NCBI RefSeq assembly: GCF_004791585.1
Contig: NZ_SRUU01000028.1
Location: 28,913 to 92,912, forward strand
DNA: 64,000 nucleotides
Source: Mesorhizobium sp. M1C.F.Ca.ET.210.01.1.1
Lineage (GTDB): Bacteria > Pseudomonadota > Alphaproteobacteria > Rhizobiales > Rhizobiaceae
Reading direction: 5' to 3'
A model generated the notes under the pieces. That model saw nothing but the letters and a program-made list of their open reading frames with translations. It was not told the origin of the DNA and ran no database searches. Shown in pieces: positions 50,950 through 63,899 of the stretch. Position 1 is the first letter of the stretch, and each line of letters begins with the position of its first letter. Made by a program: the position numbers and the translations under genes.

Positions 50950-51153
50950 ATGCTCAGTATTTCAAGATATGTCCTTGTCGCGGCAATGGCGGTTTCGGCC
51001 CTGGCCGGCTGCAAGACCGCAACCACGAGGGATTGCGACAATCTCAAGCCTAACGTCACCTATCACTGCAAGTGCTGCGGTACGGGTGCGCCCTGCCATC
51101 AAGGCAAGGGCGGCGGCAATCCTGGTCATTCGCCCGATCCGACGCCGCAATGA
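50950..51153 (+). CDS. Small Cys-rich lipoprotein
   Basis: A 67-residue protein. A signal peptide (SRYVLVAAMAVSALAG) ends at a lipobox, LAGC, so the mature part starts at Cys21 as a lipoprotein. The mature part contains RDCDNL and a Cys cluster in YHCKCCGTGAPCHQGKGGG, six cysteines in 47 residues including the lipid-bearing one, suggestive of disulfides or metal binding. AAGGAGA is a good ribosome-binding site. No homologue is recognised. It stands alone, upstream of a convergent tRNA. Function unknown. Confidence 0.7.
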   Translation: MLSISRYVLVAAMAVSALAGCKTATTRDCDNLKPNVTYHCKCCGTGAPCHQGKGGGNPGHSPDPTPQ

Positions 51154-51237
51154 TTCAATAAGGGAGTGGGGCAGTAGGGGGATTCGCGGCAGCGAAGCCC
51201 GAGTGCCCACTGCCGTATCGCCTTAGATTTGAAAGGA

Positions 51238-51312
51238 TGGTGGGCGTGACAAGGATTGAACTTGTGACCCCTGCAATGTCAATGCAGTGCTCTCCCGCTG
51301 AGCTACACGCCC
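51238..51312 (-). tRNA. tRNA-Val (GAC)
   Basis: Read on the minus strand it starts GGGCGTGTAGCTCAG, an acceptor stem and D-arm. The anticodon loop TTGACAT, closed by CTGCA/TGCAG, gives anticodon GAC (51278-51280 on the plus strand). The T-arm has AAGTTCAATCCTT. It ends with CACGCCC, discriminator A and an encoded CCA. Valine, GUC/GUU codons. Confidence 0.95.
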
Positions 51313-51427
51313 ATCCGAAGCCGCGCATACACCATTTTTGGTCCGACGCGTCAATAGCAGGAACAAGAAAAGAAAGCTCCGTTTTGCCGCACCGACGACA
51401 TGCGCCGATGCCTGGATGAAAGACCGC

Positions 51428-51790
51428 TCAGGCTGCCTGCAGCATCTTCTCGACCTCGTTGACGAGGTCGCGCAGATGGAACGGTTTCGACAGCACCTTG
51501 GCGTCCTTGGGCGCCTTGGAATCGGGATTGAGCGCGACGGCGGCGAAGCCGGTGATGAACATCACCTTTAGGTCCGGATCAATTTCGGTGGCGCGGCGGG
51601 CAAGCTCGATGCCGTCCATCTCGGGCATGACGATGTCGGTCAGAAGCAGCGAGAAAGGCTCCTCGCGCAGCCGCTCATAGGCGCTGGCGCCGTTGTCGAA
51701 ATCGCTTACCTGGTAGCCGGCCCGTTCCAGCGCCTTGACGAGGAACCGGCGCATATCGTCGTCGTCTTCCGCCAGCAGAATGCGTGCCAT
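51428..51790 (-). CDS. cpdR: CpdR-type single-domain response regulator
   Basis: A 120-residue receiver domain without output domain. The acidic pocket is ILLAEDDDDMRR, the phosphoacceptor is Asp52 in LLTDIVMPEMDG, and the switch Thr and conserved Lys are in VMFITGFAA and KVLSKPFHL. The sequence ALERAGYQV..FDNGASAYERLREEPFS fits CpdR, the adaptor that in its unphosphorylated form directs ClpXP to degrade cell-cycle proteins such as CtrA-regulon factors and PopA. GGGACA precedes the ATG. The neighbouring tRNA-Val and N-formylglutamate amidohydrolase are, from memory, conserved next to cpdR in other rhizobia. Confidence 0.92.
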   Translation of the reverse strand: MARILLAEDDDDMRRFLVKALERAGYQVSDFDNGASAYERLREEPFSLLLTDIVMPEMDGIELARRATEIDPDLKVMFITGFAAVALNPDSKAPKDAKVLSKPFHLRDLVNEVEKMLQAA

Positions 51791-51956
51791 CTTGTCCCGT
51801 CCGAATCACCCGCCCCAAGCCTGCCGCCGGGCAAAGCCGTTAACCATCCTGTATATGAGGAAGAGACGGTAAACATCAAGTGAACGTTGGTCTGGTGGCT
51901 GCCACTTCGCGCAGCCGTTTCACGGGGGCTGAAATGCTGGACATGCCGGGCGCAAG

Positions 51957-52898
51957 ATGGCAGTTTTGCATCATGATGCAGTGCTGTTTCCTGGTTCGTT
52001 CAAATTGAAGACGGCAGCCGAGGATTTTTCGGTCGTACCACCCTTCGAAATCCGATCGGGCGCCGAGCAACGCGTCCCTTTCCTGTTCAATTCGCCGCAT
52101 AGCGGCCGCTACTATCCCGAGCGCTTCCTGGCCATGGCGCGGCTCGACCGCAACGCCATACGCCGGTCCGAGGATTGCTATGTCGACGAGCTTTTTGGCG
52201 GTGCCGTCGCGCTCGGCGCGCCGATGCTGGCGGCGAATTTTCCGCGCGCCTATCTCGACGTCAACCGCGAGCCGTGGGAGCTCGATCCGCGCATGTTCGC
52301 GGAGCCGGTGCCGTCCTTCTGCAACATCCGTTCTGCCCGCGTCGCGGGCGGGCTTGGGACCGTGCCGAAACTGGTGGGAGAGGGGCTCGACATCTATCCT
52401 GGACGACTGCCGCTCTCCGAGGCCGTGGGACGCATAGAAGCCGTCTACAAACCGTATCACGAGACGCTGAAGCGGCTCTTGACCAGGACCCATGCCAGGT
52501 TCGGCTATGCCGTGCTGATCGACTGCCATTCGATGCCGGCCAGCATCCGTATCGGCGACAACGGCACGCGGCCGGATTTCATCATCGGCGACCGCTTCGG
52601 CATTTCCGCGACCGCCGCTCTCACCGAGACGGCGATCGGCCTGCTAACGGGCATGGGCTACGCGGTCGCGCACAACAAGCCATATGCTGGCGGCTTCATC
52701 ACTGAGCATTACGGGCGGCCGGCGCGCCATCTCCATGCGCTGCAGATCGAGGTCAATCGCGGGCTCTACATGAACGAACGGACGTTCCAGAAGTCGGCCG
52801 GCTTCGACGCGCTGGCCGATGACCTGACGCGGTTTTCGGCCGATCTGATGTCCATGCCCGACCATCATTTCGTCGATCTGCCGCTCGCCGCGGAATGA
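51957..52898 (+). CDS. N-formylglutamate amidohydrolase
   Basis: A 313-residue FGase family protein, longer than the paralogue at 20383. Motifs are FLFNSPHSGRYYPERFL, AYLDVNREPWELDPRM, AVLIDCHSMPAS and LQIEVNRGLYM, with His and Glu residues for zinc. Family members hydrolyse N-formyl-L-glutamate to glutamate and formate in the five-step histidine pathway, but no hut genes are nearby, so the substrate is uncertain. The start is tentative: only a weak GGGCGCAAG precedes the ATG, and a downstream TTG is possible. A 278-base gap to the hisN-type gene contains nothing I can assign. Confidence 0.85.
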   Translation: MAVLHHDAVLFPGSFKLKTAAEDFSVVPPFEIRSGAEQRVPFLFNSPHSGRYYPERFLAMARLDRNAIRRSEDCYVDELFGGAVALGAPMLAANFPRAYLDVNREPWELDPRMFAEPVPSFCNIRSARVAGGLGTVPKLVGEGLDIYPGRLPLSEAVGRIEAVYKPYHETLKRLLTRTHARFGYAVLIDCHSMPASIRIGDNGTRPDFIIGDRFGISATAALTETAIGLLTGMGYAVAHNKPYAGGFITEHYGRPARHLHALQIEVNRGLYMNERTFQKSAGFDALADDLTRFSADLMSMPDHHFVDLPLAAE

Positions 52899-53176
52899 CG
52901 GCCACGCTGCGGTTCGCGGCCCAAAAAAAGACCGCATCGCTTTCACGACACGGTCGAAGTCTAGGGAGGAAACGCCCAAGGAGGGCATGGACAGGATAAG
53001 CTGTCCGAGAACAAAACTATTGTGCGATGCACAAATGTCAATCGACTTCGGGGATTTTTAATTCAATATGATGTGGAAATTCCGTTTCGAAGCCTGCGGT
53101 GTGACTTTGAGGCAACAGGAACGGGGCGTCTGACCCTGCTTCACGCCTCTGTTCCGGCGGAAAACAGCGGCTGCCG

Positions 53177-53977
53177 ATGGCCGCCGCAATGGGGAGAATG
53201 AGTTTGGATATCAGCATCGATTTCATGCGGCGCATCGCGCGTGCCGCCGCCGCAGAGACCTTGCCGCGCTTCCGCAGCCAGGGCGCGGTGGCCAACAAGC
53301 AGGCGGAAAGCTTCGATCCGGTGACGGAGGCCGACCGTGAGGCCGAGCGGGCGATCCGGGCGCTCATTTCGGCGGAATACCCCGGTCACGGCATTCTGGG
53401 CGAAGAGCATGGCAGCGAGAATATTTCGAGCCGGCATGTCTGGGTCATCGACCCGATCGACGGCACACGCGCCTTCATTTCCGGCCTGCCGGTCTGGGGA
53501 ACGCTGGTCGGGCTGACGGTCGACGGCGACGCCGTCGCCGGCCTGATGTCGCAACCCTTCACCGGCGAGCTGTTCTACGCCAATGCCTCCGGATCGCATT
53601 ACGAAGGTCCGGGCGGCCCGCGCAAACTCACGACCCGCAAGACGACGGAGCTTTCGCAGGCGACGTTGTTCACCACCACGCCGGCGCTGTTCAAGGGCGA
53701 GGCGCGCAACCGCTACGACGCGTTTGAGAAACAGGTACAGCTCGCCCGCTACGGCACCGACTGCTACGCCTTCGCGATGGTCGCCGCGGGAAGCGTCGAC
53801 ATCGTCGCCGATCCCGGCTTGAAGCCCTACGACATCGTGGCGCTGATTCCGATCATCGAGAAGGCGGGCGGTGTCGTCACCACCTTCGAGGGCGGTCCGG
53901 CGGAAAAGGGCGGCGACATACTGGCGGCGGCGACACCGGAACTGCACGCCGCGGCGATGGCGGCGCTGCGCGGCTGA
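53177..53977 (+). CDS. hisN: Histidinol-phosphatase, inositol-monophosphatase family
   Basis: A 266-residue Mg-dependent phosphatase of the inositol monophosphatase fold. FDPVTEADREAERAIR is the first site, GILGEEHGSE the second metal Glu, WVIDPIDGTRAFISG the catalytic DPIDGT, and the end has GLKPYDIVALIPIIEKAGG with the last Asp. HisN proteins of this fold replace HisB in actinobacteria and many alphaproteobacteria. GGGGAG at 53191-53196 fits a TTG start at 53204 (spacing seven) better than the ATG at 53177 or 53198, so the true N-terminus may be nine residues shorter. IMPase-type activity cannot be excluded. Confidence 0.82.
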   Translation: MAAAMGRMSLDISIDFMRRIARAAAAETLPRFRSQGAVANKQAESFDPVTEADREAERAIRALISAEYPGHGILGEEHGSENISSRHVWVIDPIDGTRAFISGLPVWGTLVGLTVDGDAVAGLMSQPFTGELFYANASGSHYEGPGGPRKLTTRKTTELSQATLFTTTPALFKGEARNRYDAFEKQVQLARYGTDCYAFAMVAAGSVDIVADPGLKPYDIVALIPIIEKAGGVVTTFEGGPAEKGGDILAAATPELHAAAMAALRG

Positions 53978-54020
53978 TCCGCAGCGCCCTGACAGTCGTT
54001 GTGGTCAGGGGGTGTCGTGA

Positions 54021-54977
54021 TCAGGGAGTGTCGTCGGTTCCCGGAACAAAAGCATCGAAGGCCGCGAGGAACTGCTCGCGGTAGAGGTCCTTCTCCTGCA
54101 GGATCTCGTGATGCGCGCCGTCGATCATCAGCAGCGATCCGACGCGCAGCCGCCTGGCGTAAGCCTCCACCTGCTTGGTCGAGACGACCTGGTCGGCGCC
54201 GGCGGCGACAATCAGCATCGGCACCTTGATCCCAGCCATGAAGTCGGGATCGCTGACCGCCTCGGAGGCCTCGGCGGCTGCTTTCAGCCAGCGGATGGTC
54301 GGGCCGCCGAGCGCGAGCTGCGGCCAGGCCTTATAGATGTCCGTGTTGCGCCGGTAGCGCTCCGGATCCGAGGTCACCTTGTTGGCCTCGAAGGGCGTCG
54401 GCAATTTCGGCCGCGGCCCCAGGGCCGCATAGAGGCGGCCGAGTCCCAAGGCGCAGAACACCGCGCAGACGCGCCGGACCGTGGTTATCGAAACCGGCAG
54501 GTCGGGCACGGCCAGGAAGGGCGCTATCAGGACCATACGCCGCACCCGGTTGACCATCGATGGCGAGGAAAGCAGTGCGATCACCGCCCCGGTCGAATGG
54601 GCGAGGATGTAGTAGGGGCCGCGGCAATCCGGCAGCACGATCTCCTCGAAAAACTGCTCAAGGTCGCGGGTATAGTCGCGGAAGCTGCGGACATAGCCGC
54701 GCTGCCTGTTGCGCAGCAGGCGGCTGGAATCGCCCTGGCCGCGCCAGTCGAAGGTGGCGACGCCGAAGCCGCGGTCGGCGAGATTGCGGATGGTCTCGAA
54801 ATATTTCTCGATGCACTCGTTACGGCCGGTGAGCAGCACCACCGTACCCTGCAGCGGGCGGGAGACCGCGGCGAAGACGCCGTAGCGGATCTTCTTGCCG
54901 TCGCTGGTGGTGAAAAAGCCGCCGGCGGCATGCTCAGGCCACGGATTGCCTTCGGTGTAGTGGAAAAGGTCCGTCAT
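54021..54977 (-). CDS. Alpha/beta hydrolase (lysophospholipase L2/PldB-like)
   Basis: A 318-residue alpha/beta hydrolase of the serine aminopeptidase S33 type. Key parts are TVVLLTGRNECIEKYFETIR, ATFDWRGQGDSSRLL, the nucleophile elbow YILAHSTGAVIAL with catalytic Ser, and late AAGADQVVSTKQV and DGAHHEIL for the Asp and His. No signal peptide. The upstream frame is open to 55157 but the ATG at 54977 is where family similarity begins (TDLFHYTEGNPWPEH). It is convergent with hisN, whose stop is 44 bases away. Lysophospholipase or monoacylglycerol lipase activity is likely. The divergent 459-base gap to hsp20 has the promoter described there. Confidence 0.87.
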   Translation of the reverse strand: MTDLFHYTEGNPWPEHAAGGFFTTSDGKKIRYGVFAAVSRPLQGTVVLLTGRNECIEKYFETIRNLADRGFGVATFDWRGQGDSSRLLRNRQRGYVRSFRDYTRDLEQFFEEIVLPDCRGPYYILAHSTGAVIALLSSPSMVNRVRRMVLIAPFLAVPDLPVSITTVRRVCAVFCALGLGRLYAALGPRPKLPTPFEANKVTSDPERYRRNTDIYKAWPQLALGGPTIRWLKAAAEASEAVSDPDFMAGIKVPMLIVAAGADQVVSTKQVEAYARRLRVGSLLMIDGAHHEILQEKDLYREQFLAAFDAFVPGTDDTP

Positions 54978-55299
54978 CCGGCGCTTCGCTGAGTGTTCTT
55001 TTGCCCGAACGGGCCAGGCGTTGCCAAGGTGATAGACGGCCATTTGGCAAAAGCAAAGGCATTCCGGAAATTGCGCGGTCTCCTGAAACGGGGAAGGCCG
55101 GAAGCGCCTGCGGCGTGCTTCCGGCCTCTGTCGACCCGGGAGGAAGGGACGTTGCACCCGGTTCGGCCTCGTCGCGGCGCACCGATCGGCGCCGCATGTC
55201 CGTATTCTTGGCTGCAGCCTAGCGGGGCCAGGCTGAACGGATGCCGAAGCTCCGGTTCATCTGGCGTTCATCGGGAAGCGAACTTGATGGTGGGAAGTT

Positions 55300-55328
55300 C
55301 TTGAAATGGCCTGTTGCGCTTCCCAAAT
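55300..55328 (+). promoter_or_regulatory. RpoH (sigma-32)-like promoter of hsp20
   Basis: CTTGAA at 55300-55305 is the -35 box and CCCAAAT at 55322-55328 resembles the CCCATAT -10 box of alphaproteobacterial heat-shock promoters, with a 16-base spacer. It would start transcription about 100 bases upstream of the hsp20 ATG, leaving a leader of ROSE-element size. Confidence 0.65.
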
Positions 55329-55335
55329 GGAAGTT

Positions 55336-55436
55336 GCGGCCGCCGATGTCGGGGCCGCTGGCCTATCCGGGACGCCTTTCGAGGGTTTCGCACCCGGGCC
55401 ATACGCAAATCATGTTGCTCAATAGGAGAACACACC
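55336..55436 (+). promoter_or_regulatory. ROSE-like RNA thermometer in the hsp20 leader
   Basis: The leader folds into successive stems: GCGGCC/GGCCGC (55336-55341 with 55353-55358), then CCGGG/CCCGG within 55360-55400, and a last small hairpin. In that hairpin GUU-G-CUC (55414-55420) pairs with GAG-AAC (55426-55431), leaving one G unpaired and covering the AGGAG ribosome-binding site. A bulged G opposite the Shine-Dalgarno sequence in a U-U-G-C-U strand is the ROSE hallmark. The structure was drawn by eye and not energy-calculated. Confidence 0.6.
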
Positions 55437-55904
55437 ATGCGTCACGTTGATTTTTCCCCGCTTTATCGTTCGACCGTCGGCTTCGACCGGCTGTTCACCA
55501 TGCTCGATACGCTCGGCCAGCCCGAGAGCGCGCAGACCTATCCGCCCTACAATATCGAGCGCACCGGCGAGAACGCCTACCGCATCTCGATGGCGGTTGC
55601 CGGCTTCTCGGAAGACGAGATCTCGATCGAGGCGCACCGCAATGTGCTGACCGTCAAGGGTGAGCGCAAGGAAGATGGCAATGGCGAGGGTTCCGAGCTG
55701 CTCTATCGCGGCATTGCCTCGCGAGCTTTTGAGCGCCGCTTCCAGCTCGCCGACCATGTCGAGGTCGAGGGCGCCACGCTGAAGAACGGCCTGCTCTTCG
55801 TCGACCTCAAGCGCAACATTCCCGAGGAGCTCAAGCCGCGCAAGATCGCGATCACCTCGTCTTCGGACAAGGCCAGGCAGATCGAGGCCAAGGCTGCCGC
55901 GTAA
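55437..55904 (+). CDS. Hsp20/alpha-crystallin small heat-shock protein
   Basis: A 155-residue small heat-shock chaperone of the IbpA/HspA class. N-terminal region HVDFSPLYRSTVGFDRLF; the alpha-crystallin domain follows with NAYRISMAVAGFSEDEISI and RNVLTVKGERKEDG; then ELLYRGIASRAFERRFQLAD with the conserved Phe-Arg-Phe stretch; then a short C-terminal tail with IAITSSS near the IXI position. It binds unfolding proteins without ATP. An AGGAG site lies eight bases before the ATG. The leader has a heat-shock promoter and a ROSE-like fold. A strong terminator follows the gene. Confidence 0.93.
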   Translation: MRHVDFSPLYRSTVGFDRLFTMLDTLGQPESAQTYPPYNIERTGENAYRISMAVAGFSEDEISIEAHRNVLTVKGERKEDGNGEGSELLYRGIASRAFERRFQLADHVEVEGATLKNGLLFVDLKRNIPEELKPRKIAITSSSDKARQIEAKAAA

Positions 55905-55944
55905 CCCGCGGGCTCCAATCGATACGTCTCCCTCCCGAGACGAA

Positions 55945-55971
55945 AGCGGCGCCGAGAGGCGCCGCTTTTTT
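55945..55971 (+). terminator. Rho-independent terminator of hsp20
   Basis: AGCGGCGCC and GGCGCCGCT form a perfect 9-bp stem closed by a GAGA tetraloop and followed by TTTTTT. It is 40 bases after the hsp20 stop and just short of the convergent threonine aldolase stop at 55973. Confidence 0.9.
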
Positions 55972-55972
55972 G

Positions 55973-57028
55973 TCAGCGTCCGGCGAGCAGGGCGCCGAGG
56001 CGATCGATCTCCTCGGTCGTGGTCGCGAAGCTGGCGACGAAACGGTAAATCGCTTCATTGTCGCCGAGGTGGCCGTCAAAGCCCTGCGGGACGCCCCATT
56101 CATAGAATTTGGCGCCGGCGGCCTGCAGCCTTTCGGCGACGGCGCGGTCAAGGATAGCGAACACTTCGTTGGCCTGCGGCAGCCAGGCGAGCCTACCCGC
56201 CGGCGCGTCCTCGATCGTCTCGGCCAGATGTGCGGCCATCGCATTGGCATGGTGCGCCATCCTCAGCCACAGGTCATCGTTGAGATAGGCTTCGAACTGG
56301 GCCGAGATGAAGCGCGCCTTGGAAAAAGTCTGCGCGGCGCGCTGGCGAAGCAGGCGCAGGTCGCCGCCGACATCGGGGTTCAGGACCACTACCGCGTCGG
56401 CCATCCAGCAGCCGTTCTTGGTGGCGCCGAAGGAGATGAGGTCGACGCCGCTCTTCCAGGTCATTTCAGCAGGAGTGACGCCAGTTGCCGCGATCGCATT
56501 GGCGAAGCGCGCGCCGTCCATATGCAGCGGCAGTTTGTGCCCGCGGCTGACCTCTGCAATCGCCTTGACGTCGTCGACGGTGTAGACCGTGCCAACCTCG
56601 GTTGCCTGCGTGATCGTCACGGCCATCGGCTGGCCGGCAGGCGCGAGGTCCTGCGAAAAGCGTTTGATGGCCTTGTCCAGGGCATGCGGGTTGATGCGCC
56701 CCAGGGGGCCACGAACAGGCGCCATGCGCGCGCCGCCGGTGTAGAAACCCGCCGCGCCGAATTCATCGACATTCATATGCGCTTCTGAATGGCAAAGCGC
56801 GATGCCCCCGATGCGGTTCAGCGCCGCCATCGAGAGCGCGTTGGCTGCCGTGCCGGTCGCGACGAAGAAGACTTGAACGTCCCGTTCGAAGATCTCGCTG
56901 AAGCGGCGGTATACAGCCCGGTCCAGGTCGCCGTCGCCATAGGCGGTCGCGATGCCGGTCGCGTGCCGGGACAGGTTGGTCGATATGTCGGGATGGACGC
57001 CCGCCCAGTTGTCGGATGCAAAGAACAT
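55973..57028 (-). CDS. Low-specificity L-threonine aldolase family (beta-eliminating lyase)
   Basis: A 351-residue PLP fold-type I enzyme of the threonine aldolase family, which splits L-threonine or L-allo-threonine to glycine and acetaldehyde. Conserved segments are MFFASDNWAGVHPDI at the start, CHSEAHMNVDEFGAAGFY, PLHMDGARFANAI and the PLP-lysine region VDLISFGATKNGCWMADA. I chose the ATG at 57028 because the family starts with ASDN. The frame continues upstream for hundreds of codons without similarity, so those are non-coding. It is convergent with hsp20. Glycine made by soxBDAG could in principle be a product shared with it, but no link is shown. Confidence 0.9.
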   Translation of the reverse strand: MFFASDNWAGVHPDISTNLSRHATGIATAYGDGDLDRAVYRRFSEIFERDVQVFFVATGTAANALSMAALNRIGGIALCHSEAHMNVDEFGAAGFYTGGARMAPVRGPLGRINPHALDKAIKRFSQDLAPAGQPMAVTITQATEVGTVYTVDDVKAIAEVSRGHKLPLHMDGARFANAIAATGVTPAEMTWKSGVDLISFGATKNGCWMADAVVVLNPDVGGDLRLLRQRAAQTFSKARFISAQFEAYLNDDLWLRMAHHANAMAAHLAETIEDAPAGRLAWLPQANEVFAILDRAVAERLQAAGAKFYEWGVPQGFDGHLGDNEAIYRFVASFATTTEEIDRLGALLAGR

Positions 57029-57250
57029 CGAGAGGTCCGTATGGTGATTGCCGAAAGCGGGCGCGACTTGACTGCTTCGGCGCCCGAAGCGCAAGGGCCA
57101 ATCCTTGGCAAAGCGGTGAAGCCAGTCGGCGGCCATATCTGGCTGCGACCGAAGCTTACGTTTCTCGATCTCGTCACGAAATTTTGTGTCGCGGGGTGGC
57201 CAAGATTTTTGTGAATCGGTCTTGTGCCAGCTCCTGAATTCTGTCATATA

Positions 57251-57280
57251 AAATTTAGGACAGTAGTGCTGTCTTATTTT
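57251..57280. promoter_or_regulatory. AT-rich dyad in the gltB/threonine aldolase divergent region
   Basis: AAATTT-AGGACAG-TAGTG-CTGTCTT-ATTTTG is a 7-bp imperfect inverted repeat (one mismatch) flanked by complementary A- and T-rich arms. It lies in the 495-base gap between the aldolase start and gltB, which otherwise holds no gene I can support. An operator for a nitrogen or amino-acid regulator is possible; none is encoded nearby. Confidence 0.4.
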
Positions 57281-57523
57281 GTCGCACAAAACAGGCTGGA
57301 CTGGCGTATCATCGCTGCCATTCCGGCCATTGTCGCGAGCGGCGGGTAGACGGCTCCGCTCTGGCCTGTACGATACCGGATGCGAACCGGGCGTATGGCC
57401 GCATGGTTCGGCAAGAATTTCGCGAGACGTGCAGCAAGGATCAAGGGGAAGCGTTGTGCTTCCCAAGGCAAACCAGCGCCCCAAGCCAAAGCAGCGACAG
57501 GGCGCGGAACGGAGGACAGGACG

Positions 57524-62245
<4,722 letters not shown>

Positions 62246-62387
62246 GCTTCGGGCACGGCCGGGGAGATGGTCTCCGGCCGCCATCCTCACCAACAATCCT
62301 GACCCCGGACTGCGGTTGCCATGGCGGCCTTATGGGGTTAACGGGTGCGCCGACAAAAGCGCGCCTTCGGACAGCAGGGACTGGACT

Positions 62388-63842
62388 ATGGGCAAGGTAA
62401 CAGGGTTTCTCGAAATCGACCGGCAGGTGCACAAGTACCAGCCGGCCTCCGACCGCATCCGGCATTTCCGCGAGTTCACGCTGCCGATGTCGGACAAGGA
62501 AGTCGAGAAACAGGCCGCGCGCTGCATGGATTGCGGCATCCCGTTCTGCCATGGGCCGACCGGCTGCCCAATCCACAACCAGATCCCGGACTGGAACGAC
62601 CTCGTCTACAATGGCGACTGGGACAGCGCGATCCGCAACCTGCACTCGACCAACAATTTCCCCGAGTTCACCGGCCGCATCTGCCCGGCGCCTTGCGAGG
62701 AAGCCTGCACGCTGAACCTCGAGGACATTCCGGTCGCCATCAAGACGGTCGAGCAGGCGATCGCCGACAAGGCCTACGAGACCGGCCATATCCGGCCCTA
62801 TCCGCCGGAGAGGAAGACCGGCAAGCGGGTCGCCGTAATCGGCTCCGGGCCGGCCGGCATGGCGGCCGCCCAGCAGCTCGGCCGTGCCGGCCATGACGTG
62901 CATGTCTACGAGCGCGAGAGCCGGCCGGGCGGACTGATGCGCTACGGCATTCCCGATTTCAAGATCGAGAAGCATTACATCGATCGCCGTATCGAGCAGA
63001 TGCAGGGCGAGGGCGTGACCTTCCATTGCGGCGTCAATGTCGGCGTCGACAAGAAGGTTGCGGAACTGCTCGCCGAACACGACGCGGTGCTCTATTGCGG
63101 CGGCTCCGAAACGCCGCGTCCGGCCAACATTCCGGGCGACGATCTCGGTGGCGTCTACGACGCCATGCCCTATCTGGTGCAGCAGAACCGCCGCGTCGGC
63201 GGCGAGCCGATCCAATCGGTGGCCTGGCCTTCGCATCCGATCATCGCCAGCGGCCAGCATGTAGTCGTGGTCGGCGGCGGCGACACCGCCTCCGACTGCA
63301 TCGGCACCGCCTTCCGGCAGGGCGCGGTGCGTGTGACGCAGCTCGACATCCGCCCGCAGCCGCCGGAGAAGGAAGACAAGCTTGCCGTCTGGCCGTACTG
63401 GGCGACGAAGATGCGCACCTCGTCCTCGCAGGCCGAAGGCGCGGAACGCGAGTTCCAGGTGGCGACGCTTGAGTTCATCGGCGAGGACGGCCAACTGACC
63501 GGCGTCCGCTGCTGCGAGGTCGACGAGAAGCGCAAGCCGATCGCCGGCACAGAGTTCGTCATCCGCGCCGATCTCGCCTTCATCGCCATCGGCTTTGCCG
63601 GTCCGGCGGGTGACAGCATGATGAAGGAGCTCGACGGCGAGATAAAGGTGGTCACCGACAGCCGCCGCTCGAAGAACGTCGAGGCCAACGACCGCGACTA
63701 CAAGACCAGCGTCGACAGGCTCTACGCGGCGGGTGACGTTCGCCGCGGCCAGTCGCTGGTGGTGTGGGCGATCCGCGAGGGGCGTCAAGCGGCGCGCTCG
63801 ATCGACGAGGCGCTGATGGGGTCAACCGTCCTGCCTCGTTAG
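62388..63842 (+). CDS. gltD: Glutamate synthase [NADPH], small subunit
   Basis: The 484-residue beta subunit, which takes electrons from NADPH through FAD and passes them to GltB. The N-terminal iron-sulfur cysteines lie in AARCMDCGIPFCHGPTGCP and FTGRICPAPCEEACTLN. The FAD motif is VAVIGSGPAGMAAAQQLGR near residue 145, and the NADPH motif HVVVVGGGDTASDCIG follows near 295. Near the end, LYAAGDVRRGQSLVVWAI is the usual second FAD contact. AGGGA lies seven bases before the ATG. The TAG stop is provided by the first bases of a RIME-like half element. Confidence 0.97.
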   Translation: MGKVTGFLEIDRQVHKYQPASDRIRHFREFTLPMSDKEVEKQAARCMDCGIPFCHGPTGCPIHNQIPDWNDLVYNGDWDSAIRNLHSTNNFPEFTGRICPAPCEEACTLNLEDIPVAIKTVEQAIADKAYETGHIRPYPPERKTGKRVAVIGSGPAGMAAAQQLGRAGHDVHVYERESRPGGLMRYGIPDFKIEKHYIDRRIEQMQGEGVTFHCGVNVGVDKKVAELLAEHDAVLYCGGSETPRPANIPGDDLGGVYDAMPYLVQQNRRVGGEPIQSVAWPSHPIIASGQHVVVVGGGDTASDCIGTAFRQGAVRVTQLDIRPQPPEKEDKLAVWPYWATKMRTSSSQAEGAEREFQVATLEFIGEDGQLTGVRCCEVDEKRKPIAGTEFVIRADLAFIAIGFAGPAGDSMMKELDGEIKVVTDSRRSKNVEANDRDYKTSVDRLYAAGDVRRGQSLVVWAIREGRQAARSIDEALMGSTVLPR

Positions 63843-63876
63843 AGCGTTTGAGCGATTCATAGAATCGCCGAACCGT
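63840..63876. repeat. RIME-like repeat, truncated copy D
   Basis: Matches 12512-12548 of copy B with three base differences: TAGAGCGTTT, then AGCGATTCAT and GAATCGCCGAACCG. After 63876 the similarity stops abruptly, so the right half with the GGAAAACCG core is missing. The first three bases form the TAG stop codon of gltD. The break next to a partial ORF suggests that an element inserted here. Confidence 0.65.
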
Positions 63877-63899
63877 AAGAGGGGCAAAAGTCGCGGCGG

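Noticed and set aside
51238..51312. tRNA-Val as an integration site for a genomic island
   Set aside because: No integrase gene, no repeated tRNA 3' end and no composition change were seen around it.
52915..52975. Possible hairpin after the second amidohydrolase (GACCG...CGGTC)
   Set aside because: The stem is five pairs and the A-run precedes rather than follows it on the plus strand; not a convincing terminator.
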